A DNA stretch of 59,113 bases from Virgibacillus sp. AGTR (GCF_016919725.2 NZ_JAJERH010000018.1:1-59113); one strand, 5' to 3'; positions 1 to 10,597 are shown, numbered from the stretch's first letter. The notes: generated by a model from the letters alone, not told the origin. Made by a program: numbers and translations.

Positions 1-113
1 CCGTGCCCACGGAAAGCGAAGTAATTAGTCGGAGCATTGCCAATATACATCAAAATTTCAAAATAACTACTTGGCTTAACGCAGTCATTGCACTGATTTT
101 ATACTTTCTTATC
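1..113 (-). repeat. Dispersed repeat family E, copy 1 (cut by window edge)
   Basis: The reverse complement of this stretch matches 32371-32483 and 59000-59113 almost base for base. Shared landmarks are a TTAAGAAAGTATAAAATCAG start, a GACTGCGTTAAG block and a TTCGCTTTCCG end. It is the left half of the element seen most fully at 32371-32575. No ORF lies in it, so it is a non-coding intergenic repeat. Confidence 0.9.
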
Positions 114-120
114 TTTTAAC

Positions 121-152
121 AAAAGACTGACATTTTTCATTGTCAGTCTTTT
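121..152 (-). terminator. Terminator after spo0J
   Basis: A perfect 12-bp stem (121-132 with 141-152, arm AAAAGACTGACA) has an 8-base loop and A/T-rich arm ends that give a U tract on either strand. It closes the leftward soj-spo0J unit and shields it from the repeat at the window edge. Confidence 0.85.
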
Positions 153-182
153 ATTAAAATCATATCATATGTTGTGGCTCGC

Positions 183-1019
183 TCACTGATCTAATACATC
201 CATAATTCGTTGTAAGTCTTCATCATTATAAAACTCAATTTCAATTTTACCTTTTCGTTTACCGCGCTGAATGGAAACTGCTGTACCCAGCCTATTTCTT
301 AAGTATGATTCTCTCTCCTGAAGGAAAATATCCTTCTTAGGCTTTTCTTTCTTCTTCACCGGTTTTTCATTTAACTGAATAATTAACTTCTCTACTTGTC
401 TAACATTCAGCTTCTCTCTCCGTATCTTTTGAATCAGTGATTGCAGTTTAGTTTTATCTTTCAGACCTAATAAGGCTCGTCCATGACCCATTGAAAGCTC
501 CCCGTTGTTAATACAAGCTATCACCTGATCTGGTAAGGAAAGTAACCGAACGATATTGGCAATATGTGAGCGACTCTTTCCTAACCTCCTTGATAGCTCT
601 TCTTGGGTAATCCTTAATTCATTCATTAAGTTGGCGTATGCATGCGCCTCTTCAATCGGTGTTAAATCTTCTCTTTGAAGATTTTCTAATAGGGCAAGCT
701 CCATCATTTTTTCATCCGATAATTCTTTAATGACGACAGGAAGTTTTTCTAAACCAGCCTCTTTAGCAGCACGGTATCTTCGTTCACCAACAACTATTTC
801 ATATCCTTTAATACTTTTACGTACTAAGAGTGGTTGAATGATTCCATATTCTAGTATCGATTCTTTTAACTCCTCAATAGCATCTGCATGAAATGTCTTA
901 CGTGGTTGATATGGATTTGGTCTACATTCAGTAATGGCTATTTCCTGAATAACATCATCTTCATGCTCTTCAATGTCTGGAAAAAAAGCATTAATACCTT
1001 TACCTAACCCTTTCGCCAT
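183..1019 (-). CDS. spo0J: Chromosome partitioning protein ParB (Spo0J)
   Basis: This is a 278-residue ParB-family CTPase clamp that loads at parS, spreads, and recruits SMC to the origin. The N-terminal domain shows NPYQPR (35-40) and the GERRYR CTP/arginine motif (78-83). ENLQRE (112-117) precedes the DNA-recognition helix-turn-helix at about 138-160, and a basic linker leads to the C-terminal dimerisation domain. Length and motifs match Spo0J of Bacillus. The start overlaps the end of soj by 20 bases, so the two are translated as an operon. A parS site lies at 2902-2917. The second ParB-like gene here, at 1970-2845, is Noc. The assignment rests on adjacency to soj and the shorter N-terminus. 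Confidence 0.95.
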   Translation of the reverse strand: MAKGLGKGINAFFPDIEEHEDDVIQEIAITECRPNPYQPRKTFHADAIEELKESILEYGIIQPLLVRKSIKGYEIVVGERRYRAAKEAGLEKLPVVIKELSDEKMMELALLENLQREDLTPIEEAHAYANLMNELRITQEELSRRLGKSRSHIANIVRLLSLPDQVIACINNGELSMGHGRALLGLKDKTKLQSLIQKIRREKLNVRQVEKLIIQLNEKPVKKKEKPKKDIFLQERESYLRNRLGTAVSIQRGKRKGKIEIEFYNDEDLQRIMDVLDQ

Positions 1020-1773
1020 TGGCCATCACTTCCTTCGCTAATTCAAGGTATACTTCTGCCCCTCTTGATTTTGGATCATAACTTATAATCGGAAGTCCAT
1101 GGCTAGGAGCTTCACCCAACCTCACATTTCTAGGAACAATCGTTTGATACACCTTATCCTGAAAATATTTTTTAACTTCCTCAATTACCTGAAGACCCAA
1201 ATTCGTTCTTGCATCTAACATCGTCAACAGTACCCCTTCTATCATAAGTGACTTATTTAAGTGCTTTTGGACTAGTCGAATGGTATTCAATAACTGACTT
1301 AGCCCCTCCAAAGCATAATATTCACATTGTACTGGAATAATTACCGTATCTGAAGCAGTTAATGCATTTAATGTTAATAAGCCTAAAGAAGGCGGGCAAT
1401 CTATAATGATATAATCATACTTTTCTTTCAAGTTTTCTAATGATTTCTTTAATCTTATTTCCCTAGAAATTGTTGGTACAAGTTCAATTTCTGCACCAGC
1501 AAGCTGAATGGTAGCAGGTATGATATCTAAGTTGTCTACATTTGTTGGAATACAAACTTCCTCAGCTGGTAGATCTTCTACTAGTACATTATAGATACAG
1601 TTTTTCACATCTGCTTTATTAACCCCTGTACCACTTGTTGCATTTCCCTGGGGATCTACATCAACAAGAAGTACATTGTTGCCCAAATGTGCAAGACAAG
1701 CACTTAAATTCACCGATGAAGTTGTTTTTCCTACGCCACCTTTTTGATTTGCGATGGACATTATTTTTCCCAT
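1000..1773 (-). CDS. soj: Chromosome partitioning ATPase ParA (Soj)
   Basis: This is a 257-residue ParA/MinD-type ATPase that works with Spo0J and in Bacillus also regulates DnaA. The deviant Walker A box runs KGGVGKTT (11-18) with signature lysine K11 and K16. The Walker A' region DVDPQGN places catalytic D40 as in B. subtilis Soj, and the IIIDCPPS Walker B block follows near residue 122. Length equals the family norm. A ribosome site (GGGTAGGTG on the coding strand) sits just upstream of the ATG. It leads the soj-spo0J operon. Confidence 0.96.
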   Translation of the reverse strand: MGKIMSIANQKGGVGKTTSSVNLSACLAHLGNNVLLVDVDPQGNATSGTGVNKADVKNCIYNVLVEDLPAEEVCIPTNVDNLDIIPATIQLAGAEIELVPTISREIRLKKSLENLKEKYDYIIIDCPPSLGLLTLNALTASDTVIIPVQCEYYALEGLSQLLNTIRLVQKHLNKSLMIEGVLLTMLDARTNLGLQVIEEVKKYFQDKVYQTIVPRNVRLGEAPSHGLPIISYDPKSRGAEVYLELAKEVMANGERVR

Positions 1774-1912
1774 GTTGACACCTACCCTAAAACTATATAC
1801 TTTCTATTTTATCACTTTTTTTATGCAATGGGCGACTTATTTATGTTTTGTTTCTATTTCATAATCCAAAATTGCACCATTTTCCGTGTTTTAACTATTC
1901 ATGTGCAAAATA

Positions 1913-1936
1913 CCCATCTTTTTTGTAAAAGATGGG
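1913..1936 (-). terminator. Terminator after noc
   Basis: A perfect 10-bp stem (1913-1922 with 1927-1936, arm CCCATCTTTT) has a 4-base loop, followed on the minus strand by TATTTTG. It sits between noc and soj and would end the noc transcript before soj. Confidence 0.65.
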
Positions 1937-1969
1937 CTGTACATGTAATTATTTCAATGTATAATAGCT

Positions 1970-2845
1970 TTACTTCTTTTTAGGTATTTTTATTGTGATT
2001 TGGTAGTAATCGTCTAAATCCTGTTCATCTGATTCAACTTCTACTCCCGTATCTGACACCATATTTAAAGACTGTCTAATGGTGTTCATTGCAATTCGAA
2101 TATCCTTATTGAATCCTTTTCTCTTTGGCGCTTTCTTTTTCGTTATAGATTGTTGCTCATTTAATTTTTTAATTCGATCTTCTGTTTGTTTAACATTTAG
2201 GTCATTATCCAAAATATCTTGTAATAATTTAATCTGCTTTTCTTCATCTTTTAATTTAATGAGTGCGCGTGCATGTCTTTCTGTGATGTATTTACCCAAT
2301 AATGCCTCTTGTACGGGCTGTGGCAATTTTAATAAACGAAGCTTATTAGCAATTGTAGATTGATTCTTGCCTAAACGTTGTGCTAATGCTTCCTGCGTTA
2401 ATGAATGTATTTCCAATAGTCTAGCGTAAGCAGTTGCCTCTTCTATAACTGTTAATTCCTCTCGTTGCAAGTTCTCAATTAATGCTACTGAGGCAGTTTC
2501 AGCATCTGTCATTTCACGAATGATAGCTGAGATGTATTCCCATCCCAATGATTGCACTGCTCTCCATCTGCGTTCCCCAGCTATTAACTCATATTTTTCT
2601 TCCTCGCCATCCACCTCTAACTTACGTACGACGATTGGTTGAATCATTCCATGCGTATGAATTGTCTGTGCGAGTTCTTTTATTTTTTCTTCACTAAAAA
2701 TCGATCTTGGTTGAAATCGATTGGCCTCTATATGATTGATAGGAATCTGAATAACTTCATCAGGATGAAACGATTCCATTTCAGCATCTGAATCCGCTTC
2801 AGATTTATCACCTATTCCAAAAAATCGGTTAAAGGGCTTCACCAT
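1970..2845 (-). CDS. noc: Nucleoid occlusion protein Noc
   Basis: This is a 291-residue ParB-like CTPase that binds Noc sites across the chromosome and, through an N-terminal amphipathic helix, the membrane, blocking division over the nucleoid. The N-terminus [12 protein letters not shown] resembles the membrane-targeting helix of B. subtilis Noc, which distinguishes it from Spo0J. NRFQPR (42-47), GERRWRAV (90-97), ENLQREE (124-130) and the helix-turn-helix (about 150-172) follow in ParB order. It has its own terminator and is separate from soj-spo0J. The order rsmG, noc, soj, spo0J is the Bacillus order. Confidence 0.95.
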   Translation of the reverse strand: MVKPFNRFFGIGDKSEADSDAEMESFHPDEVIQIPINHIEANRFQPRSIFSEEKIKELAQTIHTHGMIQPIVVRKLEVDGEEEKYELIAGERRWRAVQSLGWEYISAIIREMTDAETASVALIENLQREELTVIEEATAYARLLEIHSLTQEALAQRLGKNQSTIANKLRLLKLPQPVQEALLGKYITERHARALIKLKDEEKQIKLLQDILDNDLNVKQTEDRIKKLNEQQSITKKKAPKRKGFNKDIRIAMNTIRQSLNMVSDTGVEVESDEQDLDDYYQITIKIPKKK

Positions 2846-2901
2846 AATCCCACACCACCTCTATTGTACTTGATATGCTTATCTATGTATAAAATATAAA
2901 A

Positions 2902-2917
2902 TGTTTCACGTGAAACA
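2902..2917. promoter_or_regulatory. parS centromere site
   Basis: The 16-bp palindrome TGTTTCACGTGAAACA fits the Bacillus parS consensus TGTTNCACGTGAAACA exactly. It lies 57 bases upstream of noc and about 1.9 kb from spo0J, within the origin-proximal region where parS sites cluster. Confidence 0.95.
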
Positions 2918-3283
2918 TTTTATATGAATCTATCATTATTATAGCACAGGAAAAGGTATTCATAAGAAAAGCGCGGGGCAACTTGACTACTCCCAACATG
3001 CCTTTACAAATCTTTTATTTCCTTAAGGAAAGTGCTAAAGACCTATAAAAAAGGCAGTAAATCTAGACATTTCATCACTTATACGTTCATATCGCTTAAG
3101 AAAAAACGCTGCAGCAAAAATGCTACTGCGCTTGTATAAAAACTACACACCCATGTACATGTTGCTGGATGATAGTGCATCAGCTTATATTTTATCACAT
3201 TTTTTAACCAAAGAATATCCAATCAGCCTATTTTAAAAATAATGCTTTGATCGCTAAAGTTCATACATGCAAGTAATGATAGC
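2918..3283. other. Intergenic region noc-rsmG, no gene seen
   Basis: Apart from the parS site next to it, I see no convincing ORF here. An imperfect GC-containing hairpin around 3109-3133 is the only local structure. Longer frames here are antisense shadows of rsmG. Confidence 0.5.
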
Positions 3284-3997
3284 TTATTCAATTGGCTCTT
3301 TGTTTGGTAAGCCAGCTTTTCTTGGATACTTCTTAGGTGTTTTTCTTACTTTTTTAATCTCTATAATAGATCGTTCGCTAGCTTCTTCAGGCAAAGCAAA
3401 TGTGTATGTATGCATTAATTTTCCACCTAATAACTCAACTGCCGATTTTGCTTGTCCTACTTCATCCTTTGCCTTTAATCCCTTCATAGCAAGAAAAACT
3501 CCATGCTTTTTAGTTAATGGTAAACACAATTCACATAGCACGGACATACGGGCGACAGCTCTTGCTGTTACTATATCAAACGATTCTCGAAATTGGTTCT
3601 TCCCGAAATTCTCGGCACGATCATGATAAAAAGCAACGTTATCTAATGCTAACTCCGTTGCTAAGTGATTTAAAAAGCCGATACGTTTTTTTAATGAATC
3701 CACAATCGTTACTTTAAGCTGCGGAAAACATATCTTTAAAGGAATACTGGGAAATCCTGCCCCTGCTCCGACATCACAGATAGTTAAGTCTGTAGTGAAA
3801 TCATAATAAAAGGCCGCACTTATGGAATCATAAAAATGCTTTAAGTAGACATCCTTTTCTTCTATTAAACCAGTAAGATTTATTTTTTCATTCCATTCAA
3901 CTAACGTACGATAATAGATAGCAAATTGTTCCTGCTGCTGTTGATTTAGATCGATTCCTTTTATCCTTAAAGCTTGTACAAATTGTTCTGGGTTCAT
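3284..3997 (-). CDS. rsmG: 16S rRNA (guanine-527-N7)-methyltransferase RsmG (GidB)
   Basis: This 237-residue SAM-dependent enzyme methylates G527 of 16S rRNA in the 30S decoding region. The Rossmann motif DVGAGAGFP (75-83) binds SAM, and [11 protein letters not shown] (33-43) is a family landmark. The C-terminal [12 protein letters not shown] is the usual RsmG ending. Loss of this gene gives low-level streptomycin resistance in related bacteria. It follows mnmG on the same strand after a 112-base gap with a strong hairpin, so it may be partly uncoupled from it. Confidence 0.95.
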   Translation of the reverse strand: MNPEQFVQALRIKGIDLNQQQQEQFAIYYRTLVEWNEKINLTGLIEEKDVYLKHFYDSISAAFYYDFTTDLTICDVGAGAGFPSIPLKICFPQLKVTIVDSLKKRIGFLNHLATELALDNVAFYHDRAENFGKNQFRESFDIVTARAVARMSVLCELCLPLTKKHGVFLAMKGLKAKDEVGQAKSAVELLGGKLMHTYTFALPEEASERSIIEIKKVRKTPKKYPRKAGLPNKEPIE

Positions 3998-4023
3998 ACC
4001 GTTTAACTCCTTATGTAGAGGGT

Positions 4024-4062
4024 GTTACAGAAAGGAATAACAGCTGTATACCTTTCTGTAAC
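4024..4062 (-). other. Perfect 12-bp hairpin between mnmG and rsmG
   Basis: Arms 4024-4035 (GTTACAGAAAGG) and 4051-4062 are perfectly complementary with a 15-base loop. No U tract follows on either strand, so it is not a standard terminator. It may be an RNA processing or stabilising element. Confidence 0.5.
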
Positions 4063-4109
4063 CTGAAATATCCTAAACACTCCTGCATCAGTCCACTGTC
4101 AGTCAAATA

Positions 4110-5996
4110 CTAATTCGCCAAACGAGCGATATTTCCTTGTTCAATATATACGATTAAAATGGATATATCTGCAGGATTGACCCCTGAAATTCGTGACGCT
4201 TGACCTACGGATAGTGGTCTTACCTTTTTAAGCTTTTCTTTTGCTTCTGTAGCTATTCCACTAATATCATCATAATCAATATCTACTGGAATTTTCTTAT
4301 CTTCCATCTTAAGCATACGCTCTACTTGTTCATTTGCTTTTTTGATATAGCCTTCATATTTTATTTGAATACCGACCTGTTCCGTTACTTCAGCGGATAA
4401 TTTGGGATCTGCTTGGATAATAGATGCTAATAAATCATACGATAATTCTGGACGCTTCAATAAATCATAAGCTTTTATAGCTTCTTTTAGAGGTGTTGCA
4501 CCTGCTTGCTCAAGCAGGTAGTTTACCTCTTCAGAAGGTTTTATAATTAGCTTGAACAATCGAATTTTCTCTTCTTCTACCAGTCGATTTTTCTCGACAA
4601 ATTTAGCATAGCGTTCTTCTGAGATAAGACCAAGCTGGTAGCCTAATTCAGTCATTCGTAAATCAGCATTATCATGTCTTAATAATAGACGATATTCCGC
4701 ACGAGAAGTAAGAAGACGATAGGGCTCATTGGTTCCTTTTGTTACTAAATCATCTATTAGTACACCAATATAAGCTTGGGATCGATCTAGAATAACTGGT
4801 TCTTTATCCAATACTTTTGCTGCGGCATTAATTCCTGCCATAATTCCTTGAGCAGCAGCTTCTTCATAACCCGAAGTACCGTTAATTTGACCAGCAGTAA
4901 ACAATCCAGGAATTTTTTTTGTTTCCAAGGTTGGCCACAGCTGTGTTGGTACAATTGCATCATATTCAATTGCATAGCCTGCGCGCATAATTTCTGCATT
5001 CTCTAGTCCTTCTACACTTCTTACCATTTCATGTTGAATGGATTCAGGAAGTGATGTGGAAAGTCCTTGTACATAAACCTCTTCCGTATCTCTTCCTTCT
5101 GGTTCTAGGAAAATTTGATGACGAGGTTTATCATTAAATCGAACAATTTTGTCTTCAATAGACGGGCAATAACGAGGACCCGTTCCCCTTTTCATACCAG
5201 AATACATGGATGAAAGTGATAGATTCTCATTAATTATTTCATGTGTAAATTCATTTGTATACGTTAACCAACATGGGATTTGCTCCGTAATATATTCCGT
5301 TGTTTCATAAGAAAAACTTTGTGGTTTTTCATCACCTGGTTGGATCTCTGTTTTTGAATAATCAATGGTATGACTATTTACTCTTGGTGGAGTACCTGTT
5401 TTAAAGCGAGTAATCTCAAACCCAAGCTCTTCTAAGTTTTCGGATAGCTTAATTGTTGGGCGTTGGTTATTAGGACCACTCTCATACTCCAGATCCCCCA
5501 TTAAAACTTTCCCACGCATAAACGTACCAGTAGTAATTATAACTGTTTCTGCACTATAAGCAGCATTCGTTTCAGTAATAACACCTTTACATATGCCATT
5601 TTCGACAATTAATTGATCTACCATACCTTGACGTAGTGTAAGATTTCTTTCATTTTCAATTATTTGTTTCATTTCTTTTATATATAAAGGCTTATCAGCT
5701 TGTGCACGCAAAGCCTGCACAGCTGGTCCTTTCCCAGTATTTAACATACGCATTTGAATATACGTTTTATCAATTACTTTTGCCATAACACCGCCAAGTG
5801 CATCTATTTCACGAACCACTATACCTTTAGCAGGTCCGCCTATTGACGGGTTACATGGCATAAAGGCAATCATATCTAGGTTGAGTGTGAGCATTAATGT
5901 CTTTGCACCCATTTTTGCTGCAGCGAGACCTGCTTCTACTCCAGCATGCCCTGCACCAACTACAATCACGTCATAATGACCTGCATCATATGTCAT
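4110..5996 (-). CDS. mnmG: tRNA U34 carboxymethylaminomethyl-modifying enzyme MnmG (GidA)
   Basis: This 628-residue FAD protein works with MnmE to place the (carboxymethyl)aminomethyl group on wobble uridine of tRNAs. The dinucleotide-binding motif GAGHAG (14-19) is followed by [11 protein letters not shown], with conserved C48, and [16 protein letters not shown]. The middle part has [11 protein letters not shown] with the second conserved cysteine, and the C-terminus carries the SGVNPADI helical domain that contacts MnmE. Full length. The gap to mnmE is 57 bases, forming an mnmE-mnmG unit. Confidence 0.97.
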   Translation of the reverse strand: MTYDAGHYDVIVVGAGHAGVEAGLAAAKMGAKTLMLTLNLDMIAFMPCNPSIGGPAKGIVVREIDALGGVMAKVIDKTYIQMRMLNTGKGPAVQALRAQADKPLYIKEMKQIIENERNLTLRQGMVDQLIVENGICKGVITETNAAYSAETVIITTGTFMRGKVLMGDLEYESGPNNQRPTIKLSENLEELGFEITRFKTGTPPRVNSHTIDYSKTEIQPGDEKPQSFSYETTEYITEQIPCWLTYTNEFTHEIINENLSLSSMYSGMKRGTGPRYCPSIEDKIVRFNDKPRHQIFLEPEGRDTEEVYVQGLSTSLPESIQHEMVRSVEGLENAEIMRAGYAIEYDAIVPTQLWPTLETKKIPGLFTAGQINGTSGYEEAAAQGIMAGINAAAKVLDKEPVILDRSQAYIGVLIDDLVTKGTNEPYRLLTSRAEYRLLLRHDNADLRMTELGYQLGLISEERYAKFVEKNRLVEEEKIRLFKLIIKPSEEVNYLLEQAGATPLKEAIKAYDLLKRPELSYDLLASIIQADPKLSAEVTEQVGIQIKYEGYIKKANEQVERMLKMEDKKIPVDIDYDDISGIATEAKEKLKKVRPLSVGQASRISGVNPADISILIVYIEQGNIARLAN

Positions 5997-6053
5997 TGGT
6001 CTTCATCCTTTCTATATTTTCATTACCAATACCAAAAAAACGATAGTTTTTAT

Positions 6054-7430
6054 TTACTTTCCTAAACAAAATTGTGAAAACAGCTGATCAATTAAACTGT
6101 CACTTGCTGTATCACCAATAATTTCCCCCAAGAATTCCCATGTTCTTGTAACATCAATTTGAACAATATCCAGAGGCATTTCTAATTTTAGAGCATCGAT
6201 AGCATCTTCTAATGCACGGCTGGCTTGTTTTAATAACTGGATATGTCGTACATTTGAAACATACGTTAGATCTCCGGTATCAATTTCCCCTTCGAAGAAC
6301 GTTTTAGAAATCGCATTTTCTAATTCATCTACACCTTCTTCTTCAATTAATGAGGTAGTGACAACTGGTTTATCCTCTGCTAGCACTTTTACCCGCTCTA
6401 AATCCAATTTTTGCTCAAGGTCTGTCTTATTAATTATTACAATATAATTAAGTCCCTGTATTGCTGTAAATAATTTTTCGTCTTCCTCTGTTAAATCATC
6501 GTTATAGTTCAAAACAAATAAAATCAAATCAGACTCTTTTAATACCTGTCTAGAGCGTTCCACACCAATCTTCTCAACAATATCTTCTGTTTCTCTAATA
6601 CCTGCTGTATCTACCAAACGTAGTGGAACACCTCTTACGTTTACATACTCTTCAATAATATCCCGTGTTGTCCCTGGTATTTCTGTTACAATGGCCTTAT
6701 TTTCTTGAACCAGTGTATTCATTAACGAAGACTTACCGACATTTGGTCTACCAATAATAGCCGTTGCTAAGCCTTCTCTTAATATTTTGCCTTGTTTAGC
6801 AACCTGTAACAGCTTCTCTATTTCTGCATGAACTTCTTTTGTCTTCTTACGCATCATTTCATGTGACATTTCTTCCACATCATCATATTCAGGATAATCA
6901 ATATTCACCTCAACATGAGCAACTGTTTCCAATAAATCCTGTCGTAGACGCTCAATTAAAGTAGACAAACGACCATCCATTTGTTTTAGAGCTACAGACA
7001 TTGCTTTGTCTGTTTTAGCCCGGATTAAATCCATTACCGCCTCAGCTTGAGACAAATCTATTCTGCCATGTAGAAAGGCTCGTTTGGTAAACTCACCAGG
7101 CTCTGCTAAACGTGCTCCTTTACTCAATATAATTTCCAGCACACGATTTACAGCAACCATTCCACCATGACAGTTAATTTCAACTACATCTTCACGTGTA
7201 AATGTTTTCGGCGCTCGCATCACAGAAACCATTACTTCCTCAGCAATCTCATTTGATTGTGGATCGATAATTTTCCCATAGTTAATAGTATGTGACGCTA
7301 CCTGCTTTAAATCATTGCCTTTGAATATTTCCGTAGTTATTGAAATTGCTTCAGGACCACTTAATCGGACAATTGCTATCGCCCCTTCACCAATCGGTGT
7401 GGATATTGCAGTAATTGTATCTGTTTCCAT
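6054..7430 (-). CDS. mnmE: tRNA modification GTPase MnmE (TrmE, ThdF)
   Basis: This 458-residue GTPase is the partner of MnmG. The N-terminal folate-binding domain (about 1-118) is followed by a helical domain into which the G domain is inserted. Visible G motifs are GRPNVGKS (227-234), DTAG (274-277) and NKTD (334-337). The C-terminal FCLGK carries the conserved cysteine C455. A clear GGAGGTG ribosome site precedes the ATG. The upstream gap holds an inverted pair of DnaA boxes (7523-7590). Confidence 0.97.
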   Translation of the reverse strand: METDTITAISTPIGEGAIAIVRLSGPEAISITTEIFKGNDLKQVASHTINYGKIIDPQSNEIAEEVMVSVMRAPKTFTREDVVEINCHGGMVAVNRVLEIILSKGARLAEPGEFTKRAFLHGRIDLSQAEAVMDLIRAKTDKAMSVALKQMDGRLSTLIERLRQDLLETVAHVEVNIDYPEYDDVEEMSHEMMRKKTKEVHAEIEKLLQVAKQGKILREGLATAIIGRPNVGKSSLMNTLVQENKAIVTEIPGTTRDIIEEYVNVRGVPLRLVDTAGIRETEDIVEKIGVERSRQVLKESDLILFVLNYNDDLTEEDEKLFTAIQGLNYIVIINKTDLEQKLDLERVKVLAEDKPVVTTSLIEEEGVDELENAISKTFFEGEIDTGDLTYVSNVRHIQLLKQASRALEDAIDALKLEMPLDIVQIDVTRTWEFLGEIIGDTASDSLIDQLFSQFCLGK

Positions 7431-7522
7431 TGCTCTTCACCTCCAACATAAAGTTATATATATAGAACGTATAATTATTTTTATCGTCACTAACTTAATA
7501 GAATATCATACTTTTTAATAAA

Positions 7523-7590
7523 AATAAAGTTATCCACAACACATCCCTGCTAAACGTGATAAGGTTTATGCACATGTGGATAACTTTATT
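7523..7590. promoter_or_regulatory. Inverted repeat carrying two perfect DnaA boxes, upstream of mnmE
   Basis: Two perfectly complementary 16-base arms (7523-7538 and 7575-7590) each contain a consensus DnaA box: TTATCCACA at 7530-7538 and TGTGGATAA at 7575-7583, 36 bases apart. The pair lies in the mnmE upstream region, about 2.4 kb from the main origin clusters. It could titrate DnaA, loop to the origin, or link mnmE transcription to DnaA. The boxes are seen; the function is inferred. Confidence 0.7.
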
Positions 7591-7662
7591 CGATATACGC
7601 TTCCTGCTTCGTGAATTGTACACAATCTGTCAAAATAATGCTACCCTTTTTCAAAAAAAATT

Positions 7663-7690
7663 CCGCCTAGTTTGGCACTAAGCGGATAAT
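7663..7690 (-). terminator. Terminator after jag
   Basis: On the minus strand CCGCTTAG pairs with CTAGGCGG around a 7-base loop (7663-7685), followed by AATTTTTTTT. This is a standard intrinsic terminator closing the rpmH-rnpA-yidC-jag run. Confidence 0.85.
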
Positions 7691-7716
7691 TTTTGATTTA
7701 TTTCTTACTAGCCATA

Positions 7717-8331
7717 TTAAGGCTGTATTACAATATGACGATGTGGCTCTTTACCATCAGAATATGTCGAAACTTCTTCATTTGCTTGTAGCACACTATG
7801 AATAATTTTACGTTCGAAGGCAGGCATTGGCTCCAAAGCTACCTTTTTATTCATGCGGATAGCCTTATCTGCCATTTTTAACGCAAGCGACTCAAGTGTC
7901 TCTTTTCTACGTCCCCGATAACCTTCAGCATCTAGTGTCACCGTATAATATTGCTTTCCTTCTTTATTGATAACAAGATGTAGTAAATATTGTAAGGCAT
8001 TTAAAGTTTGTCCTCTTTTTCCAATAAGTAAAGCTATATTATCACCCTGTACATCATAGGTTACATGATTTTCCTCTACCTTTGTAAAAATCGTAGCATC
8101 TATATGCATCTGTTTTATGATTTGCTGTAAATATTTTTCCGTTTCTTCTATCTGATTTTTGACAGTCGATACCTTTACAAAAGCGCGTTTGGACCCGAAA
8201 ACACCTAGTAACCCTTTTTTTCCTTCATCAATCACGTCGATTTCGACTTGGTCCCTTGTTGTATTTAACTGCTCTAATGCTGATTGGACCGCTTCTTCAA
8301 CCGTTTGTCCACTAGCAGTTATTTCTCTCAC
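7717..8331 (-). CDS. jag: RNA-binding protein Jag (KhpB/EloR)
   Basis: This 204-residue RNA-binding protein is encoded beside the membrane insertase in Firmicutes and linked to cell elongation control. The Jag_N domain (1-52) carries KKGLLGVFG (38-46). The KH domain (about 76-145) has the nucleic-acid loop IGKRGQ (103-108), and a C-terminal R3H domain shows R174-x3-H178. It overlaps the end of yidC by 4 bases, so the pair is translationally coupled. Confidence 0.95.
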   Translation of the reverse strand: MREITASGQTVEEAVQSALEQLNTTRDQVEIDVIDEGKKGLLGVFGSKRAFVKVSTVKNQIEETEKYLQQIIKQMHIDATIFTKVEENHVTYDVQGDNIALLIGKRGQTLNALQYLLHLVINKEGKQYYTVTLDAEGYRGRRKETLESLALKMADKAIRMNKKVALEPMPAFERKIIHSVLQANEEVSTYSDGKEPHRHIVIQP

Positions 8332-9101
8332 TTTTTGTCTCCTCCATTACTTTTATCAGCCATCATTGGTTTACGGATAAATAGTGTTTGGGCAACCATA
8401 AAGATATTCCCTACTACCCAATATAACGCCAATGCTGCTGGGAAGAATATTGCAAAAACACCAATCATAATAGGCATCACATAAAGCATAACCATCATTT
8501 GTGGATTTTGAGCGGCTGGACTTCCTGACATCATCAATTTTTGCTGGAACCACGTAGCTGCTGCAGCAATAATCGGTAAAATGAAAAATGGATCCGGCGC
8601 ACCTAGCTCAAACCACAGAAAACTATGTGTTTTGATGGATTCCGTACGCATAATTGCATGATACATGGCAATTAAAATAGGCATTTGAATAAATATTGGT
8701 AAGCACCCTGCAAGCGGATTTACCCCATTCTTTTGAAATAATGCCATTGTTTCCTGCTGTAGTTTTTGCTGTGTATTTGCATCTTTCGAGCTATATTTCT
8801 GTTGCAGTTCCTTCAACTTAGGCTGAATATCCTGCATAGCTTTTGAACTCTTTAATTGTTTCACATTTAGTGGTAGCAGTACTAGCCTTACTAAAATAGT
8901 AACGATTACAATCGCTAGACCGTAGTTTTCATTAAATAATTCTGCAAAATATGTGATTAGCATGGATACTGGAAAGACGAAATATTTATTCCAGATACCT
9001 TCACTTTCTTCCGTGATAGGTTCATTTACATCGGTACAACCAGAAAGTATTGCTAGCAGACCAATTAAAGTTACCAGCAACCAAAACTTTTTACGCAACA
9101 C
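8328..9101 (-). CDS. yidC: Membrane protein insertase YidC (SpoIIIJ/OxaA)
   Basis: This 257-residue insertase of the YidC/Oxa1 family folds single and multi-pass proteins into the membrane, and in Bacillus SpoIIIJ is needed for forespore development. The N-terminus is a lipoprotein signal with lipobox LSGC (C22). The conserved core has [10 protein letters not shown], the positively charged GNIF/IRKP region and about five membrane segments. The short C-terminal tail is typical of SpoIIIJ. The context rnpA-yidC-jag is canonical. A YqjG-type paralogue is not in this window. Confidence 0.95.
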   Translation of the reverse strand: MLRKKFWLLVTLIGLLAILSGCTDVNEPITEESEGIWNKYFVFPVSMLITYFAELFNENYGLAIVIVTILVRLVLLPLNVKQLKSSKAMQDIQPKLKELQQKYSSKDANTQQKLQQETMALFQKNGVNPLAGCLPIFIQMPILIAMYHAIMRTESIKTHSFLWFELGAPDPFFILPIIAAAATWFQQKLMMSGSPAAQNPQMMVMLYVMPIMIGVFAIFFPAALALYWVVGNIFMVAQTLFIRKPMMADKSNGGDKK

Positions 9102-9212
9102 TTTTCCTCCTAACTAAAATAAAAGAGCTAACTCTTTTCTATCAACGAATATTCAAATAGCTTATCCTAAGAGTTATTTTAACCTAAACAAACCTAAGAT
9201 TCTATATTAAAT

Positions 9213-9557
9213 TTATTGATTTTTTAACAATCGTTCTTTATATAAAAGATGTGTCAAGCTTTTTTTGATTTCATGATATTCCATCTGTTTTGCAGGGTGT
9301 CTGGCAATGATTACAATATCATGTGGATACGCAATTTTTTCCTCTAATTCTTGAAAAGACTGACGTAAATAACGCTTAATTCGATTTCTTGTTACCGCAT
9401 TTCCTATCTTTTTTCCAACAGATAACCCAATTCTGAAATGATTCTGCCCCTTTTTCTCTACATAATAGATGACGAGTTGTCTGTTTGCAAAAGATTTACC
9501 ACACTTAAACGTATATTGAAATTCTTCATTCTTTTTAATTCGAAATTCTTTCTTCAT
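9213..9557 (-). CDS. rnpA: Ribonuclease P protein component
   Basis: This 114-residue basic subunit of RNase P helps the catalytic RNA bind pre-tRNA leaders. The RNR signature appears as [11 protein letters not shown] (52-62), preceded by the hydrophobic [10 protein letters not shown] strand. Length matches Bacillus RnpA. It follows rpmH on the same strand with a terminator-like hairpin between, which is common and lets the ribosomal protein be made in excess. Confidence 0.96.
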   Translation of the reverse strand: MKKEFRIKKNEEFQYTFKCGKSFANRQLVIYYVEKKGQNHFRIGLSVGKKIGNAVTRNRIKRYLRQSFQELEEKIAYPHDIVIIARHPAKQMEYHEIKKSLTHLLYKERLLKNQ

Positions 9558-9724
9558 CTATATCACCTTATTACGTATACCACTTATCAGCTTGTCCCTG
9601 ATTCTGGTCTTTTCTATGTATAATTATAGAAGAAATATCATTCTTCTATTCTTAAGCTGCCCAACTTATAAGTGGTAATAACACATTAACCCACTTCTAT
9701 CTATAAACAATATGTCTAAAGTGG

Positions 9725-9751
9725 AAAAAAGACCACTGATTATTCAGTGGC

Positions 9752-9752
<1 letters not shown>
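9725..9752 (-). terminator. Terminator/attenuator between rpmH and rnpA
   Basis: CCACTGA (9733-9739) pairs with TCAGTGG (9744-9750). On the minus strand the stem is followed by TCTTTTTT. It touches the rpmH stop codon and probably lowers read-through into rnpA. Confidence 0.75.
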
Positions 9753-9886
<134 letters not shown>

Positions 9887-9998
9887 TTATCCTGCACCTC
9901 CCTAAGGGATGAAATAATCTTTTATTAAACAGTCAATAGACAGTCTTTGTAATTATACGTAAAAATACTTCCATCTGTCAACTCACTTCTAATTTAAA

Positions 9999-10337
9999 CT
10001 ATCCACACCCTACTGTTTGGAAATAATCGAGTCTTATTTGCTATCCACAACATATATCGACAGGAAAATCACAAAATATAGTGGTGTGGACAATAATTGT
10101 CTACAACCGATGGACTTTGTGGATAACTGTCGAAACCCCATTGCATTCAAAGGGTTTTTCTGATATTATATTTGTGTTTAACTTGTGAAAAAAGAAAACT
10201 GAAATTCTAGTTATACACAAACTGTGGATAACTTGTGGATACTTGTTAACATGATTGTTTATGTTGTTATCAACAAAGCTGTGGACAACGTTTATAATTA
10301 ATTCAAAGCTTATTCCACCTATATTTATTTATCCACA
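9999..10337. other. oriC part 1: DnaA-box cluster upstream of dnaA
   Basis: Perfect boxes are seen at 10118-10126 and 10223-10231 (TGTGGATAA) and 10329-10337 (TTATCCACA). One-mismatch boxes occur at 9999-10007, 10041-10049, 10085-10093, 10211-10219, 10234-10242, 10267-10275 and 10280-10288. Orientation changes from forward at the left to mostly reverse in the middle. This is the incAB-like half of a bipartite Bacillus origin and the likely dnaA autoregulatory region. The 711 bases from rpmH to dnaA hold no gene I can support. Confidence 0.92.
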
Positions 10338-10422
10338 CCAATATTATTTTTGTTATACCATTTTAACCCTTCAATTTTAAATACAATTGGAAGTAGACCT
10401 AAACGTAAATTCTATTTATCTT

Positions 10423-10458
10423 GCCTTTCCATCTTTAAAAGATTGAGAGAGGCTTTTT
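10423..10458 (+). terminator. Terminator-like hairpin in the dnaA leader
   Basis: GCCTTTC (10423-10429) pairs with GAGAGGC (10447-10453, one G-U). An inner ATCTT/AAGAT stem and five T residues follow. It lies 140 bases before the dnaA start and could attenuate dnaA transcription begun upstream or end an origin-derived short RNA. Confidence 0.5.
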
Positions 10459-10597
10459 ATGTCATTATTACTCATTAATTGGAGCAGTATGCAGTCTTTA
10501 CGTAAATACTCATTAATTAACATAAATGGTTCCTAATAGAAACATCGATAATTGGAAGTGGATGACATTTATTACAGTGAAAGGAGTGAAATTCTGC

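Noticed and set aside
1744-1983. Plus-strand 79-residue frame between soj and noc
   Set aside because: It is antisense to the soj start and noc end, lacks a ribosome site, and covers the noc terminator.
10526-10597. Upstream ATG extending dnaA by 24 residues
   Set aside because: There is no ribosome site at that ATG, the extra residues are unlike DnaA, and the TTG at 10598 has AAAGGAGTG and gives the family start and length.
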